The notes: a model not told the origin generated them from the sequence alone. A stretch of DNA of 64,000 nucleotides from Chrysophaeum taylorii (GCA_029834535.1 JAQMWT010000370.1:186001-250000), one strand, 5' to 3'. Counted from the stretch's first letter, positions 43,370 to 52,602 are shown. A program made the numbers and translations.

Positions 43370-43574
43370 GGGAGGACACACTGCCGCCCAGATGATGATG
43401 ATGTCGTGGCTCTGCCCGAAGCTTCCGGGCAATTGTGTAAGGGCAAGGTGCACATATATGAAAAATCTGCTGGGGACCTCCTTGCAGGCAAACCTATATC
43501 CAAATTAGGATTCGGTCACACCTTGCAGTTGTTGGGTGATCGTAATTAATTCGTTCATTCAATCGATAATCAGG
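43370..43574. promoter_or_regulatory. Putative bidirectional promoter between divergent genes
   Basis: The 205-bp gap between the start codons of the armadillo-like gene (minus strand) and the receptor gene (plus strand) must hold both 5' leaders and promoters. An AT-richer part with GTAATTAATTCG is at 43541-43552. No defined promoter element was identified. Confidence 0.4.
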
Positions 43575-46500
43575 ATGCGGCGGCGGCGGTATGATGGGAT
43601 CTTCTTCATCATCTCCTGGATGGTGTGGTCCCAGGCGGCGGCGCAGCAAAGCAACTCGACGACGACGACGCTCATCGTGACGTCTCAGGTCCTCGGGGCG
43701 GCCTATCCGGTCGACAGCTCGGGGACCGAGTGTGCCGCAGAGACGTATCTCGCGACGCCCTGCGCGTGCTTTGGAGGGGCGGCGCGGCGCGCCGCCTTTT
43801 TGGAGGATGATGATGTCGTCGGCATCGACATGGGGGGGTATTTTTTTGGGTCGGGTCTCTTCTACGAGACCTTCGAGGGCGGGGGCTCGGCGCGGCTCTT
43901 CAAGGCATCGGGGTACGCGGCGCGCGGCCTGAACTCGAGGGACTTTTCGGTCGACGATTCGGCGCTCGCGTCGCACCTCAACGCGTCGGGCGTCCCGACG
44001 GTAGCGTCAAATTTCAACGCCACTTTTCTGGACGATGTGGTGGTTCCCTTCGCGGTCAGCGGAGGCGTGGCGGTCGCGTCGCTCTTGGACGACGATGCGG
44101 GAGGCGGGAACCTGCTGTCGTTCGAGCGGTCGGTGATAGACATCCTCGGTCAACTTCAAGGAACCGACGAGTTGAGGGTCGTTCTGATCCCGGGCGGCAT
44201 CCCCGAGACGGACGTGATCGAGCTGCTGCCCGCGGAGGGCCACGAGCACGAGGATTCCCTCGACCGCCAGGAGAGCGCGGTGGTGGCGATCGCCGCGAAA
44301 TTTCCGTTCGACGTCGTCGTCCTCGACGGTTCGACCGAGCTGGGGGCGAGATTTTCGACGCCGCGGATTATCGAGTCGTGGCTGAACGGCGAGGTCGCCG
44401 TGGTCGCGACCCCCGCCGCCGCGGATCGGGGCACGCGGATCGCGCGAATCCGCGTGATGTCGCGGGATGGCTTTTACAATTCGGCGACCGTCGAGGAAAT
44501 AGTTTTAGATTGCGACGACGTTCCGCGGGAGGCGTCGCGACAGTTGCTCGACGACCTCAAAGCCGAGGTCGACGCGGATATCGCGACGCGACCCGTTGGG
44601 TGGATAGACGACGACCTCCAGGAGGTTGGGTGCATCCGGAACTCTGTTGTTGAGGACGACGGCGGCCCGGAGTGCGGGTGCGCGGTCGCCGAATGCGACG
44701 TCGGCAACCTCGCGGCCGACGCGGTGCGGTGGTTGGCATCCACAGACGTTGCGCTCGTTCTCGGCGCGGACCTCGGGGACGCGAGGATCGAGCGGTACCA
44801 AGTCACGGCCGGCGCGATGCTCTCGGTCGCGCCCTTCCTCGGGGACGAGATCGTCGTGGTCCGCGACGTGACGGGACAACAACTCAAATCCGTGATCGAA
44901 GCATCGTTCGCGACGGAGCTCCGGTGCCCGACCAGTCGCAACGAAAGCTCGGTTCTCCAGGTGTCCGCGGGGCTTGAGGTGACGTGGTTCTACGACACCG
45001 AGGCGACCCCCCTGCTGGGCGACGTTTTCTTCGAGGGTACGGTCGTCGACGACGACGAAGTCTTCGACGTCGCGACCTCGAGCGACCTTTTGGTTCAACA
45101 ACAACAACAACAACAACAACACCGTTGCGGTGCGTGGTTGAACAACAACAACAACAACAACAACGTCAAGCTGGGGGTCCCGACCTTCTCGGCCATCGTC
45201 CAGTACATGTCGGAGGTCCACGGGACGCCCGATTCAGCGCTCGTGCCGTCGCGGGAGTACGCTTTACCGCGCATTTCGCAGCTCGAAGACCGGTCTCGAG
45301 TCCACGTCGCTCTTCTCTGCGGCGACGATCGGTTCTGGCTCGAGCACTGCGACCACGCGTATCACGCGATCACGCAGATCGACAACCACCACGACGGCGT
45401 CTTCGACGACGTCCTCCCGAACGTGAAGCTGACCCCCCACAACTTCCACATCGGGTGCTCGGAGGGACGAGCCTACGACGGTCTCGTTTCCCTCGCGAAT
45501 CAAATTGCCCCCGATCCCATCAGCCTCGTGATCGCTGGGTGTTCGAACGACGTTGCCGAAATCGGATCCGTCGAGGCGCGTTCTCGAATGGCCGTCGACG
45601 CGCCCGCGACCGGAGGCGACTACGTCATCATATCGCCGGGATCGACGGCGCCGTCTCTCGCCGACGACGAGGCTTACCCGTACGTCGCGCGGATCACCAC
45701 GCCCGACAGCGAGAACGGGCTCGGGGTTGCAAGGATGGCCGAGTTTTACGGATGGGGTCGCGTCTGCGTCGTCCACGAGGATTCTCTCTTCGCCACGGAG
45801 ATGGCGCGGGCCTTCGTCGAGAAGTTCCGACTCTCGAGCCCGAATTTCGCGGGCGACGAGGCCAACGAAGTGCTGGGGGGGGGAAGGTGCGTCTCGACGA
45901 ACGCCGCGTGCGAACTCGAGATCGAAGACCCCATCACGAACCAAGCCGTCGGGATATCGGTGTCGCTCCGGGACTTTCACGGAGGTCGCCTGAACATGAC
46001 GGACGTCGTGCTCGCGGTCGCCGAGACCGGGGCGAAAATCGTGTTGCTGGCTGTTTTTGAGGCGCTGCAAGAGATCTACGAGGCCGTCTCCGAACTCGAC
46101 GTAAACCACGGCGTTGGGTACGCGTGGATTTCGGCCTTTCCTTCCGAAGACTCGCTCATCGATAGGGCGACGGGCGAGACGAACAACGCGGCCGTCGACG
46201 GCGCGGAGGGCGCCGTAGGCTTCTCGGAGCGGACGCCTTCCTACGGCGAATGGAACGCCACGACAAACTACCTCGATGCCTGGGCCGAAGTTTCTGGTCT
46301 CGAAGGCTGCGAAGGGGATCCGCTCGAGTGCTGCGACCAAGACCGGGATTATTTTTGCGACTTTGACGGCGTCGACGCGAGCGTCACGGGATTTGGCCTC
46401 TACTATGCGGATTCCGTATACCTCTACGCTTCGGCGCTCCACTCGCTCGGCGAAACAGATGCCACAAAACTCGACCCCTCGGTCGTGTACGACAGAATCA

Positions 46501-48800
46501 AGGAGACGGCGATCGACGGCGCGACCGGCCACATCGTCCTCGAGGACGCCTCGGGCGATCGTCTCGGCGTCTTCGACTGGCTCAACCTCGTCGTGACCTA
46601 CCCGAGCCGGAACCGCCGTCGAAAACTCTCGGCCGTCGAGCTCCAGACCGGGACGGCCGAGTTTGTGGTCGTCGGCGAGTACGACGCCGAATCCGACGCG
46701 GTCACCAAGTCGCAGGACGTCATTTTCCCCGGTCTCACCACAAATCCCCCCGCGGACCGCGACCCGGCGGTGGCCGACGGCTCGTCGAAGAACAACAACA
46801 ACAACCGCACGGCGGCGAGGCTCAACTTGATCATCTTCGTCCTCCTCGGCGTGATCGGCTCGCTCTGCGCCGCGGGCCTCTACGCCCACTACCGCCGCCG
46901 CACGCCCATGTACGACGGCGACCTCGACAAGCTCTTCCGAATTACGCGAACTTTCGACCCCGTCTCGGGTCTCGTGCAGCCGCTGCCCAAGGAAGACACG
47001 AGCGATTACGGACGCGAACCGCCGAGCAGGGAACGGAGCCAAGACGAGAAGTTCGACCAGCGATCCGAAAAAGAGGAGGACGACGAGGAGCACGTCGTTT
47101 TGTTGGGGAGGATCAATACCACCGCCGCCGCCGCGGCGACCGAAGAGCCGCCGCAACCTCGACTACCCCACCTCGCGCGGCAGTTTGCGGTCGACGCGTG
47201 GTACTGGCTCGGGGACGACGACGACGACGACGCCTGGCACCCGTACGACGAAGATCTCCAAAACACCATAACCCGCGCGTGGCGCGACTTTCACGAGCAG
47301 GTTGGTCACTTCCTCGACGACGACGAGAATCCCTCCTCGCGCAATTTGAGCAGTAGTAGTACTTTTGGCGGCGGCGCCGCGGCCGCGGCCGCCGCGGCGG
47401 GAACCCCGATCCTGACGCCGCACAACTCGATCGAGTTCGAGTTGGATGGCGGCGCCAAACACAAGATCGTCTTTTCGGCCGATCCAACGCAGGTCGACTT
47501 CGCCCACATCAACACCGAAACCTTCCGGACGCGTCCAGTCAAGCGCCGGCCGTTGGCGCGTCGCGTCTCGATGACGTGGTACTTCGAGGAAACCCCGCGC
47601 AAGACCCAAGCCGAGTGGGAGCCCGAGCCCGAATGGACCATCCCCCCCCTCCCCGGGACCGCGTGGCGCGCCTTCTCGGACCGGGCCCAGCCCGCGCTCT
47701 CGGCCGCGTACGCGAGCTGGCTCGCGGGCTTCTCCGAGCCCCAGGTCTACCTCAACGACGAGTGGAACAGGACGTCCCAATTCGACGCCTTCAAGTGCTA
47801 CGAGGTCAACGTCCAGACCCTCGTGCAGACCCGCGTCGCCTCGGGCTTCGAGCGACCCATAAAAATCGTCTTTGCCAAGCCCCCGCCGACCGAGGCGACG
47901 GCGGCTGCCGAACTCGACGGTCGTCTCCGGGCGACGGCGCGGCCGGATCGCGTCGGCTGCGACGCCTGTCTTCCTCTCGAGATCGACGACGTCGTGGCGC
48001 TCAAGACAACCCTGGGCGGCGGGGACGTCGACGACGACGGCGAGTGGGGCCTCGGTGTTGTCGTGAGCGATAAGACGCGACGCACTCCCGCCGGCGCTCG
48101 CGAAGGCTACTTTCCGCTCGCCTGCGCCACCAAATTAGTGGATCTCCCCGCCATCAAGGGCCTCGAGGCCTTCCGCCAGCCCCGCTGGTGGGACGTCGGC
48201 AACGGCGAGCCCGTCCAGCGCCGCACCGTAATGCGCGACTCGGACGAATGGCGTGCCGTTTCGGACGGTTTCCACCTCGACGACTGGAGCATCCACGACG
48301 TCGAGCGCATCCAGGACGTCTTCAAGTGGCAGCAGTACGGCATTGCCGTATCGCAGGTCCGCAAGCGCTCCAAGACGACCTCCGCCACCGCCGACCTCTT
48401 CGGATCCAAGGTCTGGCTCGACCACGAACGCGTCCCGGTGTATCACGGCACGCGCCGCGAGAACGTCGACAAGATAATCAAAGGAGGCTTCAAGCCCGGC
48501 TTCGCGAGCCCCGAGGCTCGCTACGGCCGCGGCGCCTACTTTGCCGTCGCCTCGCAGCGCGCTCTTTTTGCACAGTGGGCGACTCCGGACGACGACGGCA
48601 TCGTCCACGTCTTTCTCTGCCGCATCGTCTCCGGAAAATACCGCCGCGGTGCCAACGCCGACAAGGACGCCGGCGAGGACTACGACACCACCGTCGACGA
48701 TACCAAACAGCCCCAGATCTTTGTCACCTACGACGTCCAGCAGGCCTATCCGCTCTACTACGTCCAGCTCAAGAACAACCTTGACCCCGTCTCCTTCTAG
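43575..48800 (+). CDS. Transmembrane receptor: 5'-nucleotidase-like + periplasmic-binding-protein-like ectodomain, TM, WWE-like + SH3-like + PARP catalytic domain
   Basis: 1741 residues from ATG 43575; the upstream frame has only a GTG. A signal peptide covers 1-25. Residues about 30-510 resemble the two-domain 5'-nucleotidase/UshA family: the C-terminal part is clear (CDVGNLAADAVRWLASTDVAL, VTAGAMLSVAPFLGDEIVV, VTGQQLKSVIEAS), but the DxH and GNHE metal motifs are absent. Residues about 570-1050 resemble type 1 periplasmic-binding/ANF receptors (DPISLVIAGCSNDVAEIGS, EFYGWGRVCVVHEDSLF). A single helix, LIIFVLLGVIGSLCAAGLYA, is at about 1086-1105. Inside are a WWE-like domain (VSMTWYFEETP to FERPIKIVF, about 1332-1434), an SH3-like segment (WGLGVVV...EGYFPLACA, about 1466-1520), then RIQDVFKWQQYG and the PARP domain: VYHGT (His), YGRGAYFAVAS (Tyr), IFVTYD. 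The triad reads H-Y-I, as in mono-ADP-ribosyltransferases. Confidence 0.8.
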   Translation: MRRRRYDGIFFIISWMVWSQAAAQQSNSTTTTLIVTSQVLGAAYPVDSSGTECAAETYLATPCACFGGAARRAAFLEDDDVVGIDMGGYFFGSGLFYETFEGGGSARLFKASGYAARGLNSRDFSVDDSALASHLNASGVPTVASNFNATFLDDVVVPFAVSGGVAVASLLDDDAGGGNLLSFERSVIDILGQLQGTDELRVVLIPGGIPETDVIELLPAEGHEHEDSLDRQESAVVAIAAKFPFDVVVLDGSTELGARFSTPRIIESWLNGEVAVVATPAAADRGTRIARIRVMSRDGFYNSATVEEIVLDCDDVPREASRQLLDDLKAEVDADIATRPVGWIDDDLQEVGCIRNSVVEDDGGPECGCAVAECDVGNLAADAVRWLASTDVALVLGADLGDARIERYQVTAGAMLSVAPFLGDEIVVVRDVTGQQLKSVIEASFATELRCPTSRNESSVLQVSAGLEVTWFYDTEATPLLGDVFFEGTVVDDDEVFDVATSSDLLVQQQQQQQQHRCGAWLNNNNNNNNVKLGVPTFSAIVQYMSEVHGTPDSALVPSREYALPRISQLEDRSRVHVALLCGDDRFWLEHCDHAYHAITQIDNHHDGVFDDVLPNVKLTPHNFHIGCSEGRAYDGLVSLANQIAPDPISLVIAGCSNDVAEIGSVEARSRMAVDAPATGGDYVIISPGSTAPSLADDEAYPYVARITTPDSENGLGVARMAEFYGWGRVCVVHEDSLFATEMARAFVEKFRLSSPNFAGDEANEVLGGGRCVSTNAACELEIEDPITNQAVGISVSLRDFHGGRLNMTDVVLAVAETGAKIVLLAVFEALQEIYEAVSELDVNHGVGYAWISAFPSEDSLIDRATGETNNAAVDGAEGAVGFSERTPSYGEWNATTNYLDAWAEVSGLEGCEGDPLECCDQDRDYFCDFDGVDASVTGFGLYYADSVYLYASALHSLGETDATKLDPSVVYDRIKETAIDGATGHIVLEDASGDRLGVFDWLNLVVTYPSRNRRRKLSAVELQTGTAEFVVVGEYDAESDAVTKSQDVIFPGLTTNPPADRDPAVADGSSKNNNNNRTAARLNLIIFVLLGVIGSLCAAGLYAHYRRRTPMYDGDLDKLFRITRTFDPVSGLVQPLPKEDTSDYGREPPSRERSQDEKFDQRSEKEEDDEEHVVLLGRINTTAAAAATEEPPQPRLPHLARQFAVDAWYWLGDDDDDDAWHPYDEDLQNTITRAWRDFHEQVGHFLDDDENPSSRNLSSSSTFGGGAAAAAAAAGTPILTPHNSIEFELDGGAKHKIVFSADPTQVDFAHINTETFRTRPVKRRPLARRVSMTWYFEETPRKTQAEWEPEPEWTIPPLPGTAWRAFSDRAQPALSAAYASWLAGFSEPQVYLNDEWNRTSQFDAFKCYEVNVQTLVQTRVASGFERPIKIVFAKPPPTEATAAAELDGRLRATARPDRVGCDACLPLEIDDVVALKTTLGGGDVDDDGEWGLGVVVSDKTRRTPAGAREGYFPLACATKLVDLPAIKGLEAFRQPRWWDVGNGEPVQRRTVMRDSDEWRAVSDGFHLDDWSIHDVERIQDVFKWQQYGIAVSQVRKRSKTTSATADLFGSKVWLDHERVPVYHGTRRENVDKIIKGGFKPGFASPEARYGRGAYFAVASQRALFAQWATPDDDGIVHVFLCRIVSGKYRRGANADKDAGEDYDTTVDDTKQPQIFVTYDVQQAYPLYYVQLKNNLDPVSF

Positions 48801-49170
48801 GCACGTCCTCTTTCTTTCTTGCTTGCTTCCTACGCACAAACCCTATGATGCTCTCCCTCAATCCATCTGTGGAGGGAAAGAGGGAGGGAGGGAGGGCATT
48901 CTTCTTCTTCTTCTTCTTCTGTAATACCACGTCCACAATACCCCTTCTTCTTCTTCTTCTTCTTCCCATCTTCTGCGCCTTGTGACACAGACGACGACAC
49001 CAGCTATATACCTGGTGCTGTGGCGCGCGCGCGTCGTCGGCCATGTTCTTCTCTTTCTTCGCCCTCTCCTCGCCGACCGACCCCCCCGCACCGATATATG
49101 GATAGCGGCGCTCCTACACACCGCACGGGTCTTCTTCGTTTCTTGGAACCACCCGGCAATGAGAGTATTA

Positions 49171-49651
49171 TTAAAATGCCATCTTCTTGTAAAAGTAGGA
49201 GACGCCGGTGGCTTTCTTCTCCTTCTTGACGGTCGTCTGGTTGAGGTATCGCTCCTCGAAGACTTTTTTGATCGCCTTGCGGGCCTCCTGCTTGCTCTCG
49301 GTCTTGCCCTCCTTGTACTCTTCGATAATTTTTTTGAGGTCCAAATCAACAACGTAACGAGTCGGCATCAGGTGCGAATAGTTGATGTTCTTCAGGAAGG
49401 GCTTCATTTTGGTGCGCTTGGCGATCTTCTCCTTGGACATTCCCCGCGTCACTTTGCGGGGGTATCGATCGATCCCAGCGACGATGGCGTAACCGAATTT
49501 TCGGTCGGGAGTTCCGTCGTCAAACGTCTTCACCACGACGCCCTTCCGCCCAGCGAACCGACCGGACAGCACGATCACGACCTTGCCGGACTTTATGCTG
49601 CAGGGCGGGGGTGATTGTGGACGACAACGCCATTATTACTCACATGCCCAT
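49171..49651 (-). CDS. RPL27: 60S ribosomal protein L27 (eL27), two exons
   Basis: Ribosomal protein eL27 of the large cytosolic subunit. The frame downstream of 49597 gives IKSGKVVIVLSGRFAGRKGV, YAIVAGIDRYPRKV and KTKMKPF-type blocks, ending GVSYFYKKMAF, but lacks a start codon. Splicing restores it: exon 1 is 49651-49644 (ATG GGC AT), a 46-bp intron 49643-49598 runs from GTGAGT to CTGCAG, and exon 2 is 49597-49171. The junction reads M-G-I-I-K-S-G-K-V, fitting the universal MGKF-KPGKV start of eL27. Total 144 residues, close to the usual 136. Coordinates here span both exons. It is the only gene in the window in which I can support an intron. Confidence 0.93.
49598..49643 (-). other. Spliceosomal intron of eL27 gene, 46 bp
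   Basis: On the minus strand it begins GTGAGTAATAATGG and ends in a pyrimidine-rich CACCCCCGCCCTGCAG. It splits codon 3 after the second base. Removal joins exon 1 (8 coding bases) to the rest of eL27 in frame. Very short for a eukaryotic intron. Confidence 0.85.
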
Positions 49652-50956
49652 CTTCTTCGCCAATTTCACTCTAGTAGGGGGGGTAAGCGTGATTTTGGTT
49701 TGCGACTCAAACGGGGGGTTTATTATTATTATTTGTGAGATCAAACGGTCTATTTATTATATTACATTAGTACAAGTGCAGGCCAGTAAGTTCACCTAGT
49801 CCCAATCTCTAACCCCAGCAAGTTCACCTGGTCCCGTTAAGTTCACCTAGTCCCAATCTCTAACCCCAGTAAGTTCGGCGTAAGCCCACTCGTGCTCACA
49901 CCCACTCACCCCACTCTCCTTCGAGCTCGTCGCTCTCACCTCCGCCAATCTAAGCTGCTTTGATCCGCTTTGATCCGTACACGCCGCTAGCCTTTGCGTT
50001 CACTCTAAAAACCTCAGTAAGTTCACTTGGTCCCAGTAAGTTCACCTGGTCACTAAGTTCACCTAGTCCCAATCTCAAACCCCAGCAAGTTCACCTGGTC
50101 CCAGTAAGTTCACCTACAGTGCGCGTGTAGACGCCGGGAGGGGCTTATCGGTATTGCGCAGCACGTGTGGGGTAGGGTGGAGTCATCGACTCAGAAGAGG
50201 ATATCCTCGGGGTTGCCGATCGACAGAGAGCCGCGTAGAGCTGGACGTGGCAGAAGACGGGCTTCACCAAGAGGACGCCGACCTCGCGGGGCGTCTGGCC
50301 CTGGCTCTTGGTGATCGTTTGGCGTCGGCGGGCCTTACGGGATACAGGTTGGAGGAGCCTCGGTGACAACGACACGATCGATCATGTATCTGGTACCGTT
50401 GCAGTGGCCGTGCGACGGGTCGAGGTTGCGAAGCGACGGGTCGAGGTTGCGAAGACTTTAAGCTCGCGATCAAAGTCAGCATGCCGTTGGTTGTCAGGGA
50501 GTTCAAAACTCGACTCTTGAGAGCGAGGCGTCGTCTTCCGACCAAACCTAGTCGGCCGAAAAGAACTCCGACGCCTCGTCTCCGGGAAAAAAAGGCCGCG
50601 GTCATGCGCGCGTTGTCAGCATCGACAACATCGTTTCGACGGGGCGTGAGAATGGCGCGCTGAAAGAGCCGCCGCGGGTCGTGGAAATAGTCTGCGAGGT
50701 CGCCGTAGACGGCTTGGAGGATCACTGTCTGGCTCTCGCGCCTACCTGATCCTTACTCTCGGGCCTACCTGATCCTTACCCTAAATCGAGGGACAAACAA
50801 ACAAACAGACAGACAAACATCTGTCGATTAGTAGTTAGGACCCCCCCGAGCGTCGGCGTCGTAATGATGATAAGGAACGGCGTACCGATACAACAACAAC
50901 AACAACGGGCAGCATGGCGACAAGCCCGAGGTGTCCGCTCGGTATTGTTATTATTA
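49652..50956. other. Spacer between eL27 and TMEM18 genes
   Basis: Outside the Helitron remnant (about 49780-50770) it holds an AT-rich run of ATT units (49721-49765) next to the eL27 promoter and, at 50770-50950, AAAC/ACAG repeats and an ACAACA run. No gene recognised. Confidence 0.6.
49780..50770 (-). mobile_element. Decayed Helitron, helicase C terminus plus 3' repeats (copy 1)
   Basis: Read on the minus strand, fragments match the PIF1-like helicase of Helitron rolling-circle transposons. DPRRLFQRAILTPRRNDVVD (near 50670) matches the ...ERAILTP-NDDVDEIN block. LNSLTTNGML and, after a frameshift, LRNLDPSHGHCNGTRYMIDR match the NLDP-GLCNGTR block; an 18-bp duplication repeats LRNLDPS. ITKSQGQTPREVGVLL and KPVFCHVQLYAALCR match helicase motif VI. 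Beyond the helicase (49780-50120) are many CAGTAAGTTCACCTGGTCCC-type repeats. Several frames are needed, so it is inactive. Limits approximate. Confidence 0.88.
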
Positions 50957-51472
50957 TTAGTCTTGCGCGGGACGAGGGGACTCCTCCTTCTGGTTCTCTT
51001 GAACACCACCACGACGACCGCCGAGTTGCATTTTTTTGAGGTCGACGAGGAGGTTGGCGGAGATGTGGACGAAGTTGATCATCATGATGATCAAGAGCAC
51101 GAGGAGCGGGGTGCAGTAGACCGAGGCCGCGAAGACGCCTTGCCTGTCGAAGTAGTCTTGGGACGCAAATTCGCGCCATCGCTTTCGGCCCAACGTATTG
51201 AGGGGTTCGGCGGCGGCGACCAGCGCGATTATTACGAGAAAGAGACCGCACTGAAGGCTGAATATCTTTCGAGACAGCACGAATGTCGTCCACAGCAGGA
51301 CGTGCATGGCCAGGATTCCCCGCAAGAGCGGTTCCCGCCAGTTGATTGCCGTCAGGAAGGCGTCGATGTTCTCGCGGAGCGTCTCGGGGACGGGACCGTT
51401 CTTCGCGAGGTCGAAGATCGACTGCTGCACGCCTTCGAGCATCTCGCCGAAGGAGGAAGTCGCGTTCGACAT
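50957..51472 (-). CDS. TMEM18: TMEM18-like membrane protein
   Basis: A 171-residue protein of the TMEM18 family, small multi-pass proteins of the inner nuclear membrane/ER in animals. Key blocks are INWREPLLRGILAMHVLLWTTF, FSLQCGLFLVIIALVAAAEPLN, KRWREFASQDYFDRQGVFAAS and PLLVLLIIMMINFVHI, followed by NLLVDLKKMQL. Four hydrophobic segments are seen. The ATG at 51472 gives the family start (MSNATSSFGEMLEGV); the open frame upstream lies inside the CDK11 gene in another frame. The C-terminal tail is charged (QKEESPRPAQD). Only 7 bp separate this ATG from the CDK11 stop on the same strand. Confidence 0.92.
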   Translation of the reverse strand: MSNATSSFGEMLEGVQQSIFDLAKNGPVPETLRENIDAFLTAINWREPLLRGILAMHVLLWTTFVLSRKIFSLQCGLFLVIIALVAAAEPLNTLGRKRWREFASQDYFDRQGVFAASVYCTPLLVLLIIMMINFVHISANLLVDLKKMQLGGRRGGVQENQKEESPRPAQD

Positions 51473-51479
51473 ATTATTA

Positions 51480-52529
51480 TTAGATTCGGTCGAGGGGGAA
51501 GCGCGGCATGAGGTGGGGGGGTGAGGGGAGGGGGGACTCGGCGAAGTAGGGGTGGGCGGGGTCGGGGGCACCGCGGCGCGCTGGGTCCAAGGCCAGGAGA
51601 CTTCCCAGCATCTCAAAGCCCGAGTCGGAGAGCGGGGTGGTCGAGGCGAAGGTGACGGCCGGTAGGAGGTCGCGGAGTCGATTCCGGCGGAATTGGCCTT
51701 TTTTCCACGCGAGATTTTTGGCGAAAGGGAGTTTCTGATACCCCGGCCACCGTTCCTCGGTCGGGATGCCCAATACCTTAAAAATCTCGGACAACTGGGC
51801 AATCTCAGTTTTTGCTTGAAACAACGGCGCTTTCTGGAAAATTTCCGCGAAAACGCAGCCGCACGACCACGCGTCGAGCTCCGTCGAATACGTCGTCGCG
51901 CCGAGCAGAAGCTCGGGCGCGCGGTACCACAAGGTCACGACATTCCGGGTGTACGGTAGGACGGGGTCTCCAAACCTCCGCGCGAGCCCAAAGTCGCAGA
52001 GCGCCAGCCTTCCTCTCGAGTAGAGAAGATTGCTCGTCTTGATGTCGCGATGGATGAACCACTTCGAGTGCATGTGCGACACGCCTGCCACGAGTTGCCG
52101 GACCAGGCTCTTGGCGTCGGCCTGCGAAAAGGGTCCCTCCTGTTTCTCGATGCACGTCTTGAGGTCGTGCTCGAAGTAGTCCATCACGACGAAGACCCTA
52201 TCGTGTTCGCGACCGACGACCATCTCGTGAACTCGAATTATGTTTTCGTGCTGCAATGCCAGCAGCACGTTGGTCTCCCGCAGGGCGGTTATGGGAAAAC
52301 CCTCGAGGCACGCCTCGCGCGGTAGTTTCACGCGCTTCAACGCGACGATATCCCGCGACACCTTATCGCGCGCGCGGTACACTACCCCATACGACCCTTC
52401 GTCGATGCGGTCCAGCCGCTCGAACTCCTCCACGCTTCGGCACCCCTCGATCAGCGCCTGACGCTTCTTGCGTCTTTTCGATGCTTCCGGCGGCGGTGGA
52501 GACGACGACGACGGCGGCTCTTGAGACAT
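51480..52529 (-). CDS. CDK11: CDK11-like cyclin-dependent protein kinase (PITALRE)
   Basis: A 349-residue Ser/Thr kinase of the CDK10/CDK11 branch, which in other eukaryotes pairs with cyclin L and acts on transcription and splicing. The kinase domain has a Gly loop DEGSYGVV (43-50), the catalytic Lys K65, the cyclin-binding helix PITALRE (79-85), HRDIKTSN (160-167), DFG (179-181) and the activation-loop end VVTLWYRAPE with its threonine at 199. The N-terminal CRSVEEFERLDRIDEG matches CDK11. A short Ser/Pro and Lys/Arg leader replaces the long RE/poly-E region of animal CDK11, so this is close to the p58-like minimal form. The C-terminal ESPLP-(N)-PRFPLD matches CDK11's end. Confidence 0.92.
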   Translation of the reverse strand: MSQEPPSSSSPPPPEASKRRKKRQALIEGCRSVEEFERLDRIDEGSYGVVYRARDKVSRDIVALKRVKLPREACLEGFPITALRETNVLLALQHENIIRVHEMVVGREHDRVFVVMDYFEHDLKTCIEKQEGPFSQADAKSLVRQLVAGVSHMHSKWFIHRDIKTSNLLYSRGRLALCDFGLARRFGDPVLPYTRNVVTLWYRAPELLLGATTYSTELDAWSCGCVFAEIFQKAPLFQAKTEIAQLSEIFKVLGIPTEERWPGYQKLPFAKNLAWKKGQFRRNRLRDLLPAVTFASTTPLSDSGFEMLGSLLALDPARRGAPDPAHPYFAESPLPSPPHLMPRFPLDRI

Positions 52530-52570
52530 TTATTATTTACCGCGATCTCTGATTATCCTTCAAAACCCTA

Positions 52571-52571
52571 A

Positions 52572-52602
<31 letters not shown>

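Noticed and set aside
45264-47156. 630-codon minus-strand open frame inside the receptor gene
   Set aside because: Complementary frame of a strongly supported coding region with G/C third positions, which keeps antisense frames open; no domain.
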